Source: Desulfuromonadales bacterium (lineage in GTDB: Bacteria; Desulfobacterota; Desulfuromonadia; Geobacterales; Pseudopelobacteraceae). From it: DNA of 47,744 nt. Of the stretch, positions 8,650 to 16,424 are shown piece by piece (position 1 is the first letter of the stretch; each line of letters opens with the position of its first letter). The DNA lies in assembly GCA_013349325.1 (NCBI GenBank), contig DUZX01000028.1, forward strand, positions 1 to 47,744, given 5' to 3'. A model generated the notes under the pieces. The model saw nothing but the letters and a program-made list of their open reading frames with translations. It did no database searches and was not told where the DNA came from. The translations under genes were made by a program, and so were the position numbers.

Positions 8650-10006
8650 CGGACTCGGTGTCAGGGCACGCTTCACCATGATGTACGGTGTCGCGCTGGT
8701 GATGACCATCATGCTCCTTTGCGGGGGGATATATTTCTTCATCCAGCGGGCCTTGATGGGGCAGGTGGAAAACCACCTCCACAAAGACCTTGCCACCATC
8801 CAGGAATATCTGAAGCATGACCGCGCCGGCCTGGTAAAGGTGGCGGATCATGGTCCGATCCTTCTATTCAGAGTGCAGACGGGGACAGAGCCACTGATAT
8901 CCTCAGATGACTGGAAGGCTGAGAAACTGGAGGGGATCGTTGCTGATCAGGGCGGGGAACAGGGCCCGTATTCAGTACAGGCGGGTACGGGAAGGCCGTA
9001 TCGGGTACTGACAGGCACTGCCATGATCGGCAGTGACAGGTACCGCATCAACGTGGCCCATTCGGAAGAGGCGGTGCGGCAGACGCGCAAGACCCTGGCA
9101 GTCATACTCCTGCTGACCCTTCCGGTGGCCGTGGCAGTTTCCCTGGCCATCGGCTACTTCCTGGCGGGACGGGTATTGGCACCGATTAGTGTCATCACCC
9201 GAAAGGCGGAAGAAATTACCGCCGAGAACCTGTCCGAGCGGCTGCCGATCAGTGACAGTGATGATGAATTCAATCGGCTGGCAACGGTTTTCAACCAGGC
9301 CTTTGCCCGGATCGAGGATTCATTCTATCGGCTGAAACGCTTCACCGCCGATGCTTCCCACGAGATGCGCACCCCCTTGGCCGCCATCCGCAGCATCGGC
9401 GAAACCGCGCTGCACGCTTCGAACAACCAGGGAGACTGCCGGGAGGCCATCGGCAGTATCCTGGAAGAAAACGACCGCCTTCGACAGATGATCGACTCGT
9501 TGCTCGTACTTTCACGGGCCGATTCCAACCAGGTGGAACTGATTCGTGAAACTGTCGACCTCGGTGAACTGGTGCGCGAATCCGTCGATCTGCTGAACAT
9601 ACTGGCAGAGGAGAAGCATCAATCCATCCGACTGGCAGCTGATCTGCCGGTGATCGTTACGGTTGATCGCGCCATGGTCCGCCAGGCGTTGATCAATTTG
9701 CTGGACAACGCCATAAAGTATTCGCCGCCTGAGTCCCATATCACCTTGACTGTGGGAAGGACCAACAGCGACGATGCGTACGTCTCCATTGCCGATAATG
9801 GCATCGGGATTCCGGAGCCCGACCTGCAGCGCATCTTCGACCGCTTCTACCGGGTCGACAAAGGGCGCTCACGCGAAACAGGGGGAGCCGGACTGGGACT
9901 CGCCATTGCCAAGTGGGCGGTGGAATGCAACAACGGCAGGATAGAGGCACATAGTACCGCGAATGAAGGGAGCGAATTCCGCATCATCTTTCAACAGCAG
10001 GCATGA
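8642..10006 (+). CDS. Membrane sensor histidine kinase
   Basis: Starts preferably at ATG 8642 (MASGLGVRARF), nine bases after a GGGGG run; an ATG at 8633 is possible but has no spaced Shine-Dalgarno. The first transmembrane helix is at about residues 13-35, followed by a periplasmic domain of about 120 residues and a second helix (TLAVILLLTLPVAVAVSLAI). Then come HAMP, HisKA with phosphorylated H near residue 240 (ADASHEMRTPLAAIRS), and the HATPase_c boxes N (NLLDNAIKYSP), G1 (IADNGIGIP), F (FDRFYRVD) and G2 (GGAGLGLAIAK). All catalytic motifs are intact. It is the partner of the preceding regulator. Confidence 0.93.
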   Translation: MASGLGVRARFTMMYGVALVMTIMLLCGGIYFFIQRALMGQVENHLHKDLATIQEYLKHDRAGLVKVADHGPILLFRVQTGTEPLISSDDWKAEKLEGIVADQGGEQGPYSVQAGTGRPYRVLTGTAMIGSDRYRINVAHSEEAVRQTRKTLAVILLLTLPVAVAVSLAIGYFLAGRVLAPISVITRKAEEITAENLSERLPISDSDDEFNRLATVFNQAFARIEDSFYRLKRFTADASHEMRTPLAAIRSIGETALHASNNQGDCREAIGSILEENDRLRQMIDSLLVLSRADSNQVELIRETVDLGELVRESVDLLNILAEEKHQSIRLAADLPVIVTVDRAMVRQALINLLDNAIKYSPPESHITLTVGRTNSDDAYVSIADNGIGIPEPDLQRIFDRFYRVDKGRSRETGGAGLGLAIAKWAVECNNGRIEAHSTANEGSEFRIIFQQQA

Positions 10007-10106
10007 AACAGACAAGAAGAGCAAGGGAGGTGAATGACACGACATCCGCAGTATTGGTAACCGTTGGTTTATGTAATCGATCACACCACAAAAAGGAGAT
10101 AGCACA

Positions 10107-11282
10107 ATGAACAAGCATTTTGTAACATCAGTTGTCGCCGGCGCCCTGGTCATGGGACTTGCCGGTCTGGCGGGGGCTGCCAAGGCACCAAAGAAAGAGT
10201 ACGCCGGGTCGGAATCATGCAAGAAATGTCATGCCGCCGAATTCAAGAGCTGGCAGGACAGTTATCACAGCAAGATGGTACGGAAAAAGGACGACGGCAT
10301 ACTGAAGGGTGTCGTGGAAAAATGGGGCGTGGACGGTCCGACCAAGGGTAATGTTACCGGCAAGGAATTCAAGCTTGAGGACGTTCAGTACGTAGTGGGA
10401 TCCAAATGGAAGCAGCGTTACCTGGTCAAGAACGAGACAACCGGAGGTCTGCAGTTCCTGAACAAGCAGTACAACAGCATGAGCGGCAAGTGGGAGAACT
10501 ACGGCAACAAGAACGACTGGAACACGATCTGCGGGACCTGCCATACCACCGGCTACCGCATCACCGAGTACGATAAGAGCTTCGGCAAACATGGTCGCAC
10601 TGTCAAGGACAGCTTCGCCGAGATGAACATCGGCTGCGAGGCATGCCACGGCCCAGGTGCCAAGCATGCCAAGAGCAAATCCAAGAAGGACATCTACACC
10701 TTTGCCGGCAAGTCAAAAGCCGAGCAATCGCGTGTCTGCGGCTACTGCCACAACCGGATCGAGAACGAGCAGTTCATGACGGCCCAAGGCAACCCCCGTG
10801 AGGACCTGCCGGCACCCAAGATCGGCGACACCTTCAAACCCTCCGACGATTGGACCAAGTGGTACCCCGAACATGCGGTCATGCCTGGTATCCAGCCGGA
10901 AGACAAGATTGATGCCGACTACACGGGCGACCTGAAAGGGCTGTTCATCAAGGATGATAAATCCAAGGAGATGGGCGCCTACGATGCAGGCAAACACCAT
11001 CAGGAGTACCAGGAGTTCCTCCAGTCCAAGCACTACAAGATGGATATCCTGAGCTGCGTTGACTGCCACGGCGGTCTTCACGGCACCAAGAAGGCGCCGG
11101 CCAAGGTTGCCAAAAACAGCTGCGCCGGCTGCCACGATGCCTCATTCACCGTCGAAAAATATATGCCGGGCACCGGCAAGACCGCCGACAACCTCTTCCT
11201 GAGGACCCATACCTTCAACATCAAGCAGAGCCGGCCGGGTGGGCCGACCGTGAAGGGTGAGCCGGAATACTTCAAGAAGTGA
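10107..11282 (+). CDS. Periplasmic six-haem c-type cytochrome
   Basis: 391 residues with a Sec signal peptide (positively charged MNKHF, hydrophobic core, cleavage near GAAKA). There are six CXXCH haem c sites: CKKCH, CGTCH, CEACH, CGYCH, CVDCH and CAGCH. The CEACHGPGAKH segment is typical of cytochrome c554-like multihaem proteins. A clear AAAGGAG lies before ATG 10107. Its likely role is electron transfer in the periplasm; donor and acceptor are unknown. It stands 100 bases after the kinase gene and may be in the same regulon. Cytochromes of this type are abundant in Geobacter and relatives. Confidence 0.9.
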   Translation: MNKHFVTSVVAGALVMGLAGLAGAAKAPKKEYAGSESCKKCHAAEFKSWQDSYHSKMVRKKDDGILKGVVEKWGVDGPTKGNVTGKEFKLEDVQYVVGSKWKQRYLVKNETTGGLQFLNKQYNSMSGKWENYGNKNDWNTICGTCHTTGYRITEYDKSFGKHGRTVKDSFAEMNIGCEACHGPGAKHAKSKSKKDIYTFAGKSKAEQSRVCGYCHNRIENEQFMTAQGNPREDLPAPKIGDTFKPSDDWTKWYPEHAVMPGIQPEDKIDADYTGDLKGLFIKDDKSKEMGAYDAGKHHQEYQEFLQSKHYKMDILSCVDCHGGLHGTKKAPAKVAKNSCAGCHDASFTVEKYMPGTGKTADNLFLRTHTFNIKQSRPGGPTVKGEPEYFKK

Positions 11283-11333
11283 TCCGTCATGGCAAACTAT
11301 CGATAGGATCATCCGAATCGAAGGTGTAACATC

Positions 11334-11360
11334 AGCGGCGCTGCTATTGGCAGCGCCGCT
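11334..11360. terminator. Strong hairpin between the cytochrome and chrA
   Basis: AGCGGCGCTGC (11334-11344) and GCAGCGCCGCT (11350-11360) pair perfectly over 11 bp around a 5-base loop. It lies 52 bases after the cytochrome stop and 38 bases before the chrA start. No T-run follows, so it may be a transcript-stabilising or attenuating stem rather than a classical intrinsic terminator. Confidence 0.45.
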
Positions 11361-11397
11361 CGTCAATTCTGTATCATCGAATCTCCGGGAGACTCCC

Positions 11398-12600
11398 ATG
11401 CCTCAACCGGTATCCAACAGGCATATGAGCAGCCTACACATCCTGTTGATCTTTCTACGCCTCGGCCTCACATCATACGGGGGACCGGTTGCCCACATAG
11501 GATATTTCCGGCAGGAGTTCGTGGAACAGAGGAAGTGGCTTGATGAGCAGGCCTATGCCGACTTGGTTGCGCTCTGCCAGTTCTTACCCGGTCCGGCCAG
11601 CAGCCAGGTCGGAATTGCGTTAGGGCTTTCCCGGGGTGGTTTTCCGGGCGCCCTGGCAGCATGGCTCGGTTTTACCCTGCCATCGGCCATCGCACTGGTA
11701 CTCTTCGGTATGGGACTCACGGTATGCAGTGACAGCATCGGAACCGACTGGCTCCACGGCCTCAAGGTAGCAGCCGTGGCGGTGGTGGCACAGGCCCTGT
11801 GGGGCATGGGCAGAAGCCTCTGCCCTGACAAATTGAGGGCAACCATCGCCATATCCGCTGCAACGATTGCCTCTCTGTTCCCAACCAGTTTCGGCCAGGT
11901 GGCGGTGATTGTAGCCGGCGCACTCATTGGCAGGTGGCTGCTCAACGAATCGACAGACATACCCTCCAGCCATATTCAAACCGCAACCGGCCGCACAACC
12001 GGGGGGACGCTCCTTGCCGTATTCCTGTTCCTCCTGCTGGCACTCCCGTTTGTTGCAGCCAATACCGACGACTACACCATCAAACTCTTCGACAGCTTTT
12101 ATCGTGCCGGGTCGCTGGTGTTCGGCGGTGGCCACGTGGTGCTGCCGTTACTTCAGTCCCAGGTCGTTCCAACCGGATGGGTCTCGAACGACGCCTTCCT
12201 AGCCGGTTATGGCGCAGCTCAGGCGGTTCCGGGGCCGCTGTTCACCTTTGCAGCGTATCTCGGTGCCGTCTCGTCCCAGTCACCTTCCGGCTGGTTGGGT
12301 GCCATGATCGCGCTGTCGGCAATATTTCTGCCGTCGTTCCTGCTGATTGCCGGCACACTCCCCTTTTGGGAGCGTCTACGGCGTTTCCGGGGGATGCAAC
12401 GAGCAATGCTTGGCATCAACGCTGCCGTGGTGGGTCTGCTTCTGGCGGCATTCTACAACCCGGTCTGGACTAGCGCAATCAGGAACTCGACTGATTTCTG
12501 CCTCGCCGCATTGGCGTTTCTCCTGCTGGTATTCTGGAAGTGCCCGTCGTGGCTGGTCGTAATGCTTGCAGCGTTGTTGGCCAGTCTGGGCATTGGATGA
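11398..12600 (+). CDS. chrA: Chromate transporter, ChrA family (two CHR domains)
   Basis: 400 residues from ATG 11398, preceded by GGGAG at good distance; the frame is open further upstream but that part covers the intergenic hairpin. It is an integral membrane protein with about ten hydrophobic helices. The N-terminal CHR domain holds GGPVAHIGYFRQEF and LPGPASSQVGIALG. The C-terminal CHR domain holds FGGGHVVLPLL and AQAVPGPLFTFAAYLG. Long-chain ChrA proteins export chromate by a proton or sulfate-linked mechanism. The substrate here is inferred from family only. It is followed 44 bases later by uppP. Confidence 0.88.
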   Translation: MPQPVSNRHMSSLHILLIFLRLGLTSYGGPVAHIGYFRQEFVEQRKWLDEQAYADLVALCQFLPGPASSQVGIALGLSRGGFPGALAAWLGFTLPSAIALVLFGMGLTVCSDSIGTDWLHGLKVAAVAVVAQALWGMGRSLCPDKLRATIAISAATIASLFPTSFGQVAVIVAGALIGRWLLNESTDIPSSHIQTATGRTTGGTLLAVFLFLLLALPFVAANTDDYTIKLFDSFYRAGSLVFGGGHVVLPLLQSQVVPTGWVSNDAFLAGYGAAQAVPGPLFTFAAYLGAVSSQSPSGWLGAMIALSAIFLPSFLLIAGTLPFWERLRRFRGMQRAMLGINAAVVGLLLAAFYNPVWTSAIRNSTDFCLAALAFLLLVFWKCPSWLVVMLAALLASLGIG

Positions 12601-12644
12601 GCCGTGGCCTCGGAGAAGACGCATAACCTGACCAGGAGTATTGC

Positions 12645-13409
12645 ATGACCATTGTTGATTCAATTATTCTCGGCATCGTGGAGGGGCTGAGCGAGTTCCT
12701 TCCCATTTCCTCCACGGGGCACCTCATCCTTGCATCAACACTTCTGAAGCTCGGCCAGACCGACACCCACAAGGTGTTTGAGGTTACGATCCAGTCGGGA
12801 GCCATCCTGGCGGTGGTCTGGCTCTACCGCACGCAGCTTACGGTCAAGACAGATCTGCTCCTGAAGCTTGGTGCGGGATTCCTTCCCACCGGAATCCTTG
12901 GTTTTCTTCTCTACAAGTCGGTAAAATTACTGTTCCAGCCTGTAACCGTCAGCTATATGCTCATAGCGGGTGGGATTGCGTTCATTGTCATCGAGCGTCA
13001 TCTCAGGGGGAGGGCGACGCCGGAATGCACACTCCAGGATCTCTCCTACAAGAAGGCCGTTGCCATCGGTGCGATCCAGAGTCTTTCCATGATCCCGGGT
13101 GTCTCCCGCTCCGGCGCGACGATCATGGGGGGATTGCTGGTCGGGATGGGCCGCAAGGATGCTGCGGAGTTTTCATTCCTCCTTGCCATCCCCACCATGC
13201 TTGCTGCCACTCTGTATGATATCTACAAGAATTTCAGCATCTTTCATTTCAGCGATTGGCAGAATATTACGGCCGGCTTCGTGACCTCGTTCATCTTTGC
13301 CGTTATCAGCATAAAGGTGCTCCTCAGATTCATCACCAGCCATACCTTCATCCCCTTTGGGGTTTACAGGATTGCAGCGGGCGTGTTGTTCCTGCTGCTC
13401 GTGCCATAG
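12645..13409 (+). CDS. uppP: Undecaprenyl-diphosphatase
   Basis: A 254-residue BacA/UppP-family membrane phosphatase that recycles the lipid carrier for peptidoglycan synthesis and can give bacitracin resistance. Signature motifs are EGLSEFLPISSTGHLIL (residues 13-29) and PGVSRSGATI near 148-157. Length and helix number are normal. A GACCAGGAG Shine-Dalgarno lies before ATG 12645. It is probably co-transcribed with chrA. Confidence 0.93.
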   Translation: MTIVDSIILGIVEGLSEFLPISSTGHLILASTLLKLGQTDTHKVFEVTIQSGAILAVVWLYRTQLTVKTDLLLKLGAGFLPTGILGFLLYKSVKLLFQPVTVSYMLIAGGIAFIVIERHLRGRATPECTLQDLSYKKAVAIGAIQSLSMIPGVSRSGATIMGGLLVGMGRKDAAEFSFLLAIPTMLAATLYDIYKNFSIFHFSDWQNITAGFVTSFIFAVISIKVLLRFITSHTFIPFGVYRIAAGVLFLLLVP

Positions 13410-13471
13410 CGTTGAAGTCAATATGGAAACTGCGCGGCTCTTTATCTAACGGTGGGGCATGAAAGAGTGGA

Positions 13472-13954
13472 TTACATCGTCTTCCGATCCAGACTCCTAT
13501 ACTGAATCGCTTCAGCGAGATGCTGTTCGCGGATGCTGTCCGAGCTGTCCAGATCGGCGATGGTGCGGGCAACCTTGAGGATACGGGTGTAGGAGCGGGC
13601 GGAGAGGCCGAGGCGGTCAGTGACCATTTCAAGGAGGCGGTGGCCGGCGGCATCGGGTTCGCAGAATTTCTTGATGAAGCGGGGGGGCATCTGGGCGTTG
13701 CAATGGACTTTGGTCCCTTTGAAACGCTCCAGTTGCAGATTGCGGCAGGTTTCAACTCTGGCTGCAATGGCTGCTGAAGATTCACTGTCGGCCCGATCGG
13801 CCAGGTCGCGGTATTTTACGGCAGGCACTTCGATATGGAGGTCGATCCGGTCCAGAAGCGGGCCGGAGATGCGGGACCGGTACCGGTGGATCATGACCGG
13901 GGTGCAGGAGCAGGTGTGCTGGGGATCGCCCAGATAGCCGCAAGGGCAGGGGTT
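13472..13954 (-). pseudogene. comM 3' remnant, copy D
   Basis: The last 160 or so codons of a ComM-like ATPase: NPCPCGYLGDPQHTC, RYRSRISGPLLDRIDLHIEV, FIKKFCEPDAAGHRLLEMV, ending QYRSLDRKTM. Homology stops exactly at the N of NPCPCG, the same place as in copy C. The frame continues 16 codons into the antisense of the xre gene by chance. It lacks the nucleotide-binding domain. Its last 19 bases of coding sequence are identical to scrap A. Confidence 0.88.
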
Positions 13955-14421
13955 TGTACACCTTTCTCTACTATTCCCATTCGAAACGGCATTCGTTCTC
14001 AATCGAAATTCCCCTCGAAAAACAGCAGCTTCCCGGTTATCCCCCCAATCCCGTGACCATCGGTGACCACATCCGTAAACGACGCATGGACCTCGGCCTC
14101 CTCCAGAGAGAAGTCGCGGAGATCATCGGTGTCACCGAATCCTCTATCTGGAACTGGGAACACGGCACCGAACCAGAATTGCAGTATAACCCCAATATCA
14201 TCAGATTTCTAGGGTACGTTCCGTTCGACCGCCCTGATGACACTGTTGGCAGGCTTGCGTGGTATAGGAGGGTACAAGGGCTTACTGTGGTAGCACTGGG
14301 AAATCAAATGAACATTCACCCGGATCAGCTGTACGAATGGTTGAGTGTAACGAGGAAACCGTTCAATAAGAGCCTTCAGCGGATTGAACGGTTTCTGGAA
14401 AGTCATGCACCCTTCCTATGA
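13954..14421 (+). CDS. XRE-family helix-turn-helix protein, intact copy D
   Basis: Encodes up to 155 residues from TTG 13954, or 122 from GTG 14053 (VTIGDHIRKRR). The conservation of LEKQ-LPGYP with the other copy suggests that the upstream codons were once translated. The HTH is RMDLGLLQREVAEIIGVTES with SIWNWEHG, then IIRFLGYVPFD, and a second weaker HTH half (LTVVALGNQMNIHPDQLYEW). It is a DNA-binding regulator of unknown target, of a type common in Geobacter-like genomes. It abuts comM remnant D head to head, with no intergenic space. The true start is uncertain because the native upstream sequence has been replaced by comM. Confidence 0.7.
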   Translation: MYTFLYYSHSKRHSFSIEIPLEKQQLPGYPPNPVTIGDHIRKRRMDLGLLQREVAEIIGVTESSIWNWEHGTEPELQYNPNIIRFLGYVPFDRPDDTVGRLAWYRRVQGLTVVALGNQMNIHPDQLYEWLSVTRKPFNKSLQRIERFLESHAPFL

Positions 14422-14424
14422 AAA

Positions 14425-14937
14425 CTATTTGCCAAACGTTATGGTTTTCCGATACGAGGAGGACTCATCCAATAGCTCCAAACATATTTTGTCTATTTGC
14501 TCCGCTGAAGAGACAACCAATTCGAACCAATTAGCATCCTGCTCAAAAAAATCTAACGACTCTCGTGGTGTTTCTCTGCTAAGTGATAGTTTGACTATGT
14601 GATCGCCGAAATGCGTATCTGGCTCATTTGTAATCGCAAATAAGCTGGAAAGCTTGAAAACTGTGCTTTCCGGCAAGCAGCTCCTGATATGTTTTGTTAA
14701 CTCGATGTTTCGGATCAGATTATCGATGCGGTCTAGATAATCTGCTCTCGAAAGTAGCACAATGTGCGGATAAGCATCGTCGCAAGTAGCGTGGCCTTCA
14801 CATACGTTCGTTGGGTAAAATATCTTAAGGCTATTCAATCTGACCAGCCATTCATCTTGTAGGTTCTTGTCCACACTGTAGTCGAGCCACTTACGCTGAT
14901 AATTTGAAAGTGCGGGATAAATTATTTTTGTAGCCAC
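14425..14937 (-). CDS. Unknown protein, last gene of the UDG-like/FtsZ-C island
   Basis: 170 residues from GTG 14937, with AAAGGG eight bases upstream. I do not recognise a family. Visible features are a central CEGHATCDDAYPHIVLLSR stretch (Cys and His clustered, possibly metal-binding), an amphipathic helical segment (LDRIDNLIRNIELTKHIR) and an acidic C-terminal part (SSAEQIDKICLELLDESSS). No signal peptide or membrane helix is present. It is the fourth minus-strand gene of the cluster and ends four bases from the convergent xre gene. Base composition is more AT-rich than the flanking housekeeping genes, in line with foreign origin. Confidence 0.65.
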   Translation of the reverse strand: MATKIIYPALSNYQRKWLDYSVDKNLQDEWLVRLNSLKIFYPTNVCEGHATCDDAYPHIVLLSRADYLDRIDNLIRNIELTKHIRSCLPESTVFKLSSLFAITNEPDTHFGDHIVKLSLSRETPRESLDFFEQDANWFELVVSSAEQIDKICLELLDESSSYRKTITFGK

Positions 14938-15047
14938 AAAACATACCCTTTGTTGATCATTCTAGATTGAGTTCTCAGTGCAAGAGAATGCGAAAACGCT
15001 TCTTTACGTCAACCCCCACTGCGGATACAGTTTTTTGTCTAACAATA

Positions 15048-15614
15048 TCAGCCAACAAGTAATGACACCTTGACCTCTTCGGTCATGGTTTCATCAGCAA
15101 TCATAGATATAATCAGTGAGGTATCGTCATTTACAAGAGCCGTCAATGCCTGCGCTATTGATGAATACTCATCCATGAGGAAATTCTCTGCTGCCCGGAT
15201 ATATAAAAGTGCACAGCCAGCTGATTGAACGTTGTCTAAAGCTGGATATAAAGCAGTTGCCGCCTTTTCAAAGGCAATTTTTGCTCGGTCATCGCCGGAT
15301 GCGACACCATGCCCGACAGACAAGCGTCCGGAAGACTTTGAAAGAGCTCTTTGCAATGTATTCAGTTCGCACCGAATGCTATTTTGAGGATCAAGCATTT
15401 GAAGCACCATATCAGCAGCTGAATAAATACTGACTGCAGGATCGTTGGCAGCATGTGAATGAGTAGATTGAATATTCGATGTAGGGCTGGTTGTCACGTC
15501 AAGCTCCTTTGATCTATGAGATGGAATTTGATAATATGCTGTAACCGGCTGGAATGGCTCATTTAGCAAGCGAGTAATCAATGTATTGACATTCCTTACA
15601 CAGATCTTCTTCAA
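15048..15614 (-). CDS. Isolated FtsZ C-terminal-like domain behind a UDG-like N-terminal segment
   Basis: 188 residues if TTG 15614 is the start; no ATG is available, and an in-frame stop lies 45 bases upstream. Residues about 85-188 follow the FtsZ C-terminal (activation) domain: SVGHGVASGDDRAKIAFEKA, then SAGCALLYIRA, then FLMDEYSSIAQALTALV and ADETMTEEVKVSLLVG, the last matching the FtsZ ending D-x-x-M-x-x-E-V-x-V. The GTP-binding half (GGGTGTG, T7 loop context) is absent. Residues 15-32 (RLLNEPFQPVTAYYQIPS) match residues 23-39 of the next gene upstream, so the N-terminus is shared with that glycosylase-like protein. A Ser/Thr/His-rich linker joins the two parts. The function is unknown; it might bind FtsZ or act as a decoy. 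Confidence 0.65.
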   Translation of the reverse strand: MKKICVRNVNTLITRLLNEPFQPVTAYYQIPSHRSKELDVTTSPTSNIQSTHSHAANDPAVSIYSAADMVLQMLDPQNSIRCELNTLQRALSKSSGRLSVGHGVASGDDRAKIAFEKAATALYPALDNVQSAGCALLYIRAAENFLMDEYSSIAQALTALVNDDTSLIISMIADETMTEEVKVSLLVG

Positions 15615-15752
15615 GAATATCAGTAATAACTGTGTACTGTGAGATTATAAACAATGCCCTTGAAACGGAAATTTTACCCTTAAAGTCAGGTGCATTCCAC
15701 ACTAATGGACAATTGTCGCAGCTAAGTGCCATTTTTTATGCCTTTCTCAAAT

Positions 15753-16421
15753 TCATAGCCAGCCAGCATCAATTGCAATTTGTTTCAAGGTGGCTGAAAT
15801 CTTTGCCGTATCCAAAGACCATCGGCGTGTGTGCCCCATATACCATCCTGAGGTGAAGGATGATGCCAGGCGATGATTGATGATATCCATTTCCTCTGAG
15901 GAAAGTTGCCGCCCTTCGTGTGATGCCGGGTTGACCAATATTGCACCAAAACAAGCCAGCCAGGCATATTCCCCGCAAATGAGAATTACCTTGTGATTCG
16001 ATGTAATCTCGCCTCTTATCCGCGTGATATTGATATCCGAGAGTACATCTTCAGCAGCGGGGTCAACAAAATCATTTGTATCTGGCCCACTTTGCGGCCA
16101 CCTGTCATACGAGTTGCTGCAGGTCAGGTACTTGGCACGAAGGCGCAGAAAACCCTCCCTGAGTCCAATTCCTCTCTGCATTCTATGGGGATTTACGTAC
16201 TCTTCCAGAATCTTTTTCGGCCAGGAAAATACTTCGAAGTCATTTGCCCATTTAATTTTAGCTCGTCGAAGTGCTCGATAAACATTCCCACCCTGATCTC
16301 CAATTGAAGGAATTTGATAATACGCCTCAACGGGACCAGGTGCCTCATTTAAAAGATAAGTTGTTGCCTGGGCATTGCCATGTGCTGGCACTATACGAAG
16401 ATCATAATAAGGTGTTTTCAT
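15753..16421 (-). CDS. Degenerate uracil-DNA-glycosylase-superfamily protein
   Basis: 222 residues from ATG 16421, three bases after the preceding stop. Three elements follow the order of family 4/5 UDGs: an N-terminal LLNEAPGPVEAYYQIPSIG (residues 23-41, compare the GEAPGxxE...GxPFVG water-activating loop), a middle strand HKVILICGEYAWLACFG (143-159, compare PKVIVALGxxAAxxLLG) and a late YMGHTRRW (194-201) where UDGs have HPS. The usual Fe-S cysteines are not evident, and the catalytic loop deviates (N for G, Y for the usual polar residue). It may be a nucleic-acid or nucleotide-binding relative rather than a repair enzyme. It shares its N-terminal motif with the FtsZ-C-like neighbour. Confidence 0.6.
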   Translation of the reverse strand: MKTPYYDLRIVPAHGNAQATTYLLNEAPGPVEAYYQIPSIGDQGGNVYRALRRAKIKWANDFEVFSWPKKILEEYVNPHRMQRGIGLREGFLRLRAKYLTCSNSYDRWPQSGPDTNDFVDPAAEDVLSDINITRIRGEITSNHKVILICGEYAWLACFGAILVNPASHEGRQLSSEEMDIINHRLASSFTSGWYMGHTRRWSLDTAKISATLKQIAIDAGWL

Positions 16422-16424
16422 ATG

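Noticed and set aside
10215-11135. Long minus-strand open frames opposite the multihaem cytochrome
   Set aside because: The plus strand has a signal peptide and six CXXCH sites; the antisense frames show only composition effects and no family motifs.
6405-14002. comM copies C and D as functional short ATPases
   Set aside because: Both lack the Walker A and B region, start at the same internal break, and have no own start codon context.
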